Source: Acanthosepion esculentum (lineage: Eukaryota; Mollusca; Cephalopoda; Sepiida; Sepiidae). From it: DNA of 64,000 nucleotides. A program made the position numbers and the translations under genes. Within the stretch, counting starts at the first letter, position 1; every line of letters starts with the position of its first letter. This document shows, in pieces, positions 60,539 through 64,000 of the stretch. The stretch covers positions 78,946,756 to 79,010,755 of the forward strand of contig OZ038510.1 of NCBI GenBank assembly GCA_964036315.1, given 5' to 3'. Below the pieces are notes generated by a model. It had not been told where the DNA came from. It searched no databases and worked only from the letters and a program-made list of their open reading frames with translations.

Positions 60539-60901
60539 ATGCACACACTTTGCCTCAGAGTGTATATCTGTATTTTATTTATATTATTCAATGATGAAAG
60601 CTAATTTTTTTTTTCTTTTTTCCTAGCCAAGTTAAACAATAAGATGGATGGGACCCACAAATTTAAATGGAAGTATGATGTGAAGTTGGGGATCTTCCCA
60701 AGCAGTCCAATTCAAGAAGTCCAAGTTGGACTTACTGTTGGGAAAGGTGACACCTTGAGGAAAGCATACAGTGTTCCTATCCAAACCCTTGATTTTCTGG
60801 TGTTCATGAACCATCACACAATTACAATTGTCCCTGGTGAAGATGTAAAAGTCTCTTACTTGTCTAAAGAAAATAATATCTTGAAAATAAAAGAATCATG
60901 A
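52438..60901 (+). CDS. Unrecognised multi-exon gene, 121 codons in four coding exons
   Basis: Exons at 52433-52464, 52765-52789, 53897-53935 and 60627-60901 have pyrimidine-tract AG acceptors and GTAAGT, GTAAGT and GTATGT donors. Only one of the three frames stays open through all three junctions. It gives MKSFWRVLVPGYFLSGIG, then DLPGASSVDQPAQ, then KWKYDVKLGIFPSSPIQEVQ and a beta-rich C-terminus ending NNILKIKES. The first residues could be a weak signal or membrane-targeting segment. I do not recognise the family. The first exon is preceded by an acceptor, so more 5' sequence exists and the true start may be upstream. AATAAA at 61,288-61,293 is a likely poly(A) signal. Confidence 0.65.
52765..52789 (+). 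CDS. Unknown gene, exon b (25 nt)
   Basis: The acceptor TTTCTCTTTCAG is followed by PGYFLSGI plus one base, then GTAAGT. The frame moves from phase 0 to phase 1. Confidence 0.6.
53897..53935 (+). CDS. Unknown gene, exon c (39 nt)
   Basis: The acceptor TTCTCTTCCAG leads into an exon giving DLPGASSVDQPAQ with the first Asp split; the donor is GTATGT. The next intron is 6.7 kb and holds a LINE, a mariner copy and SINEs. Confidence 0.6.
54020..55740 (-). pseudogene. RTE-like non-LTR retrotransposon, decayed
   Basis: Minus strand in several frames: NRNKAAGPDGIVMEML (55,460-55,510), KEVYLCFIDYAKAFNKVWY, RGIRQGCVFSPDLFNLYSEA, RYADDTVLIAETEKK, then C-terminal RMLKISWTKRVSNGEVLERL and RGKQ-like GKRDKGKQHMTYL. 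The order matches the RT and C-terminal parts of a LINE endonuclease-reverse transcriptase. Frameshifts and stops separate the blocks. It lies antisense in the last intron of the unknown gene. Confidence 0.85.
56220..57002 (-). pseudogene. Tc1/mariner-superfamily transposase copy
   Basis: The minus strand reads PLDYYVWGAVEQEINNNPCK then NTEDELKEMIMAVFINLNKG, the region following the last catalytic Asp of mariner-type transposases. The right end GCATCGCACCCTGTA is, reversed, a TACAGGGTGCGATGC terminus like the other mariners here. The middle is frameshifted. Confidence 0.75.
57130..57830. repeat. Inverted pair of the CACCTCTTAATTGCTG repeat with TACCAGCAAT array between
   Basis: The left unit is plus strand (CACCTCTTAATTGCTGTTCC, GGTAGCACCTGTTAGGGTCC). 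An array of about ten ACCAGCAATACATTTTTGA-like units (57,290-57,600) follows. The right unit is minus strand (ACATGTGCTACCACCTAGGT, CTCCTGATCAGAGGCCTTGC). Confidence 0.75.
57831..59850. other. Intron spacer of the unknown gene
   Basis: 57,830-58,000 carries a decayed fragment of the head-to-head element body (GGGGTAGATTGTTCTAGTTC). The rest is AT-rich with no exon or element I can support. Confidence 0.45.
59905..60090. repeat. (AC)n array interrupted by ATATGGAATCACA
   Basis: CA runs broken every 20-30 bp by ATATGGAATCACATACA or GGAATCACACA. It is a compound microsatellite adjoining a SINE. Confidence 0.95.
60091..60440 (+). repeat. tRNA-derived SINE, long form
   Basis: GGCACCGTGGAGTAATGGAT, B-box GAGTTCGAATTCCAGTCGAA, TAATACCCTTGGGAAAGGTG, ACTATGGGTAAATGGCAGGA, GGTTCTATAGCCTTGGATGG, then a 3' part (CACCAGGCCCCTGTATTCGT) different from the 12.2-kb tail. 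It ends just before the terminal exon of the unknown gene. Confidence 0.82.
60627..60901 (+). CDS. Unknown gene, terminal coding exon d
   Basis: The acceptor TTTTTTTCCTAG is preceded by a long T tract. With the split Thr the exon reads TKLNNKMDGTHKFKWKYDVK through LTVGKGDTLRKAYSVPIQT and FLVFMNHHTITIVPGEDVKV to TGA. Alternating hydrophobic residues suggest beta strands. No Cys, no glycosylation cluster and no transmembrane segment are seen. Confidence 0.72.
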
Positions 60902-61287
60902 CAGTTGCATCTACCTCACTAAAACTAGCAGATCCAATGGCCAAAACAAAGAGCCCGGACACCATTGTTACACTCAATGGCCAAGATGTATCTGGAAAAG
61001 AAAAAAAGCCATGGTAACTCTGGAAAAGAACACTATGAACATTTCTACTCTTATCACTTGTGTAATGTTCTGGGGGGTTATGTCCTCCTATCTCTCCTGT
61101 AGGACACTTGACTTGTAGCCTTCCACCAGAGAATGAACCATCATCAATCTTAATTTTCCAGCATTGACCTGTCAAGATGACTTAGTTTTCCAGATGACCA
61201 GGGTATTGGAAAATAATATATGCGTATATCTACATATATATGTATTGGTATTTAGGCAGCAAATTCTCTTTTAGGCATGACTGATTA

Positions 61288-61293
61288 AATAAA
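61288..61293 (+). terminator. Candidate poly(A) signal of the unknown gene
   Basis: AATAAA 387 bp after the stop codon. A second AATAAA lies near 61,633. Which one is used cannot be told from sequence. Confidence 0.45.
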
Positions 61294-61410
61294 TTATGAA
61301 TATTATGTCTGCTTATTTTTAGCATTATCCTTTGATATCCATGAATCTTTTTCATTTATTACAATCAAATGTTTCAAGAAATGCACTGTGAAAGTGAAAA
61401 TCACTTTGAT

Positions 61411-61446
61411 TTCCCAAGTACTTTCCATCTCTTTCATCATCAGGGG
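61411..61446 (-). ncRNA. Hammerhead ribozyme-like motif
   Basis: Minus strand: CCC before CTGATGA (61,437-61,443), a weak 11-nt stem II region, GAA, self-complementary AGUACU, U, then GGG. Stem III and stem I are intact; stem II is poor. Confidence 0.55.
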
Positions 61447-61653
61447 TGCAACTGGTAAGGCAAAAAACTATGAATGTTAAAACTTAACTGGCAGTATTTG
61501 CATTTGAACACAGAAAGAAAAAAAATCCAGTAATGGTATGCTTATATCAAGGACAACATTAATAAAAAAAAAAAAGAAAATGCTGTATAATTTTTGTCTT
61601 CATTTTTACCCAAAATTAAAGTATGTGCTTAAATAAAGTGTTTGTGTGTATGC

Positions 61654-61690
<37 letters not shown>

Positions 61691-61959
61691 ATATAAATTA
61701 AACCCACGTGTAACTGTAAAATAAAGAATGAATGTCCCTTAAATGATAAGCCACGGTAAAATCACCAGATAATGAAGAAAAAGTATACATCGGAGTAACT
61801 GAAGGACTCTGGAAGCAAAGAAACTACTCGCACAAAATATCTTTTGCAAATAATAAATACACGAACAGCACAATGTTTTTTAAGTATATCTGGGAAATTA
61901 AAAACAAGCAAATCACGCCAAAAATCAGGAAAAGATCATCAGCCTACAACAATCAATCA

Positions 61960-62870
61960 AAAACTGCAAACTTTGCTTGGAGGAAAAAATAGCTATTATT
62001 ACCTTCCCAGACCAAAATAACTTACTAAATAAACGATCTGAGCTCATCTCAAAATGCAGACATGAAAACAAATTTTTACTATGTCACTTAAAAATCGAAA
62101 ACTGAAAAGAACAAATAAAATGAACAAAATAATATAAAAAAACAAGTAAAATAAATTAACCCAAGCAAATAATAAACAAATTAACAAACCACTATCGTTA
62201 GAATAGACAAAATAGAACAAATTAAAATAGAAAATAAATACATAAAATAAAAAATAACCATCCAAATAAAGTAAACAAGAAACCAACCCCCACCAAAATA
62301 ACTGTTAGAATAGACTACAACAATCAATGCAAAAATTTGATGAGAAAATAGCTATAATTGCTATACAGCAATAAAAAAATCTGTTACTCAAAAATTGAAA
62401 ACCAAATAGAGTAAATAAAAATATACAAAATAAAATGTAAGCAAACAAATAAGTAAAAATTAATCCAAATAAATGAATGATCAAATCAACAAATTGCTAC
62501 TGCTAAAATAACCGTTACAAGTAATAAAAATAAACATAAGCACAAACAAGTAAAATAATCAATCCAAATAAATAATAAACAAATTAGAAACTGTCCCCCA
62601 ACAAAATAGGAGAATAGATTACGGCAATCAATCCAAAAATTGAGTGAATAGATTTATCTTCCTAGTCCAAAACAAACTATTAAATAAGCGACTTGAACAA
62701 ATAAACCCAATTTTTTTTTACTACGTTAGTAAAACATAGAAAACCGAAAAGAATAAATAAATATATAGAATGAAAAATGAAAATAAAAAACAAGTAAATT
62801 AATTTAACCCAAATTAATAAACAAGCCACTCCCGCCAAAATAACCGCCACAATGCACCACTGATCCATAT
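61960..62870. repeat. A-rich diverged tandem repeat, 3-4 units
   Basis: Similar blocks (AATCAATCAAAAACTGCAAA or CAATCCAAAAATTGAGTGAA; AATAAATAATAAACAAATTA) recur at roughly 200-350 bp spacing. No gene is seen in 61.7-63.2 kb. Confidence 0.6.
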
Positions 62871-63399
62871 AAGTAGTCGAGAAAGAAATCCAACTCTCGC
62901 AGCCTGACAATTTCGTCTAGCATGAAACAGCCTGTTGCCTCTGAGTGTTGACTTCTATGTTCACTTATCTATTTAACTATCTATATGTGTGTGTGTGTGT
63001 GTGTGTGTATATAGTTACAAACCCTCACCTAAATTTATTAGAAAAGCTATATCAATGCTTATATTTTAGAAGCATTCTAAAATAAAGAGCCAAGTACTTT
63101 CAGAAAATGTAAAAATATGATGGAAAGCAAAGAGATAAGGTAGAATTAAATGTCGGCAGATATTAACGAGACTGTACGCTTTCTTTCTCTTTTGGTCATG
63201 TGTTGACAGCATGATTTAGCCGGATGGATTCCAGATAGAAAAATTGAAATACTTTAAAGTAAACTCTCTCTTTCTCTCTATCTCTCTCTGACCCCGCAGA
63301 TGAGAGAAAGGGTCAGTGACCTCATTTCGCTCATAACAGAAAAAGGTTCATATTCGAAAATAAGGACCACGTGATGAGAAAAAAATAAAAGAACAGCGA

Positions 63400-63700
63400 A
63401 ACGAAAAAGTTAGTCCTGTCCAAGCCTTCGGGCTAGACGGACGGAATCACTATAGATACAACAGTACTGCGATGGTTATGTGAAAAAAAAGTCCCTGTCC
63501 AAGTCTTTAAGACTAGAAGGGCGAGTCAGTTATAGATTTGGTTGGGTATACGAAAGTGAGTCCATCTTCGAATGGAACGGGCAGACGGCGATGAAGGCAA
63601 TAAGCGGTTAAAAAAAAAACGGTCATGTGAAAAAAAAAAGAAAAGTCCCTCTTCGGACTGAACGGACAACCGACTACAAGTGCGATGAACGCATAAGGAA
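63400..63700. repeat. Four related hairpins in tandem
   Basis: Hairpins AGCC-TTCG-GGCT (near 63,425), AGTC-TTTA-AGAC (63,508), CCAT-CTTCGA-ATGG (63,570) and AGTCC-CTCTTC-GGACT (63,655). Each is near GTCC or GAGTCC and followed by an ACGG/ACGGGC/GAAGGGC element. Units 2 and 4 are preceded by ATGTGAAAAAAAA. The role is unknown. Confidence 0.55.
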
Positions 63701-64000
63701 AGTTTTGGATTCAGGAACACAAACTCCGGCGTACAAAGAATGCTGCTACATCGTGACGAAAGAGTGAGAGAGAAGACAGCTTCAACTTAATCGTCACCCA
63801 AGCTCGTAGACAAGACGAAAGGAAAGAAAAGACCTCAAAAAGAGACGCTTATAACACAAAAAAGAAAAAGAGAGAAAAGGAAAAAGAAAAAATAGATATA
63901 ACAGACATTAAAGAAAAATAACTTTTTGAAGACAAGATAAGTTCGTTGTTTCTCTTATATGTTTTCATTTTGGTATCTGTCTATATTTCTGATGGTTCAT
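63701..64000. other. Purine-rich right edge
   Basis: AG-rich sequence with no recognised gene. The last 25 bases (ATCTGTCTATATTTCTGATG) begin another copy of the head-to-head element tail. Confidence 0.5.

Overview
The window is nuclear DNA from an animal. It is AT-rich and repeat-dense, and its genes are cut by GT-AG introns. It carries most of the 5' half of a BAP1 gene on the minus strand and a small unrecognised multi-exon gene on the plus strand. The rest is transposon debris: non-LTR retrotransposons, Penelope-like elements with hammerhead-type motifs, tRNA- and 5S-derived SINEs, Tc1/mariner, pogo and hAT remnants, and satellites. A lophotrochozoan, probably a mollusc and possibly a cephalopod, is my best guess. 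That rests on repeat style and intron size, not on a diagnostic gene.

Region 1 (0.6-33.1 kb, minus strand) is BAP1, a UCH-family deubiquitinase. Nine exons encode residues 1-260, the complete catalytic domain with Gln84, Cys90, His168 and Asp183. The C-terminal part continues beyond the left edge. Introns reach 9.9 kb. Intron 1 holds a 5.4-kb array of a 60-bp repeat. The other introns hold hammerhead-bearing elements, SINEs, LINE 3' ends and DNA transposons.

Region 2 (33.1-52.4 kb) has no host gene I can support. It contains a decayed Jockey-type LINE, two copies of an LTR-like repeat, a 160-bp satellite made from a piece of the LINE coding region, tRNA-like foldback repeats, a Penelope-type reverse transcriptase fragment and a good CTCF-type motif.

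Three members of one unusual mobile family lie at 48.9-51.6 kb. Each joins two copies of the family sequence head to head, carries one or two hammerhead-type motifs, and is flanked by a 13-14 bp target-site duplication. This is the best candidate in the window for an undescribed element.

Region 3 (52.4-61.3 kb, plus strand) is a gene with three tiny coding exons (32, 25 and 39 nt) and one larger terminal exon, in a single frame across all three splices. A decayed RTE-like LINE, a mariner copy and SINEs fill its last intron. Region 4 (61.3-64 kb) holds another hammerhead motif, A-rich tandem repeats and a cluster of related hairpins.
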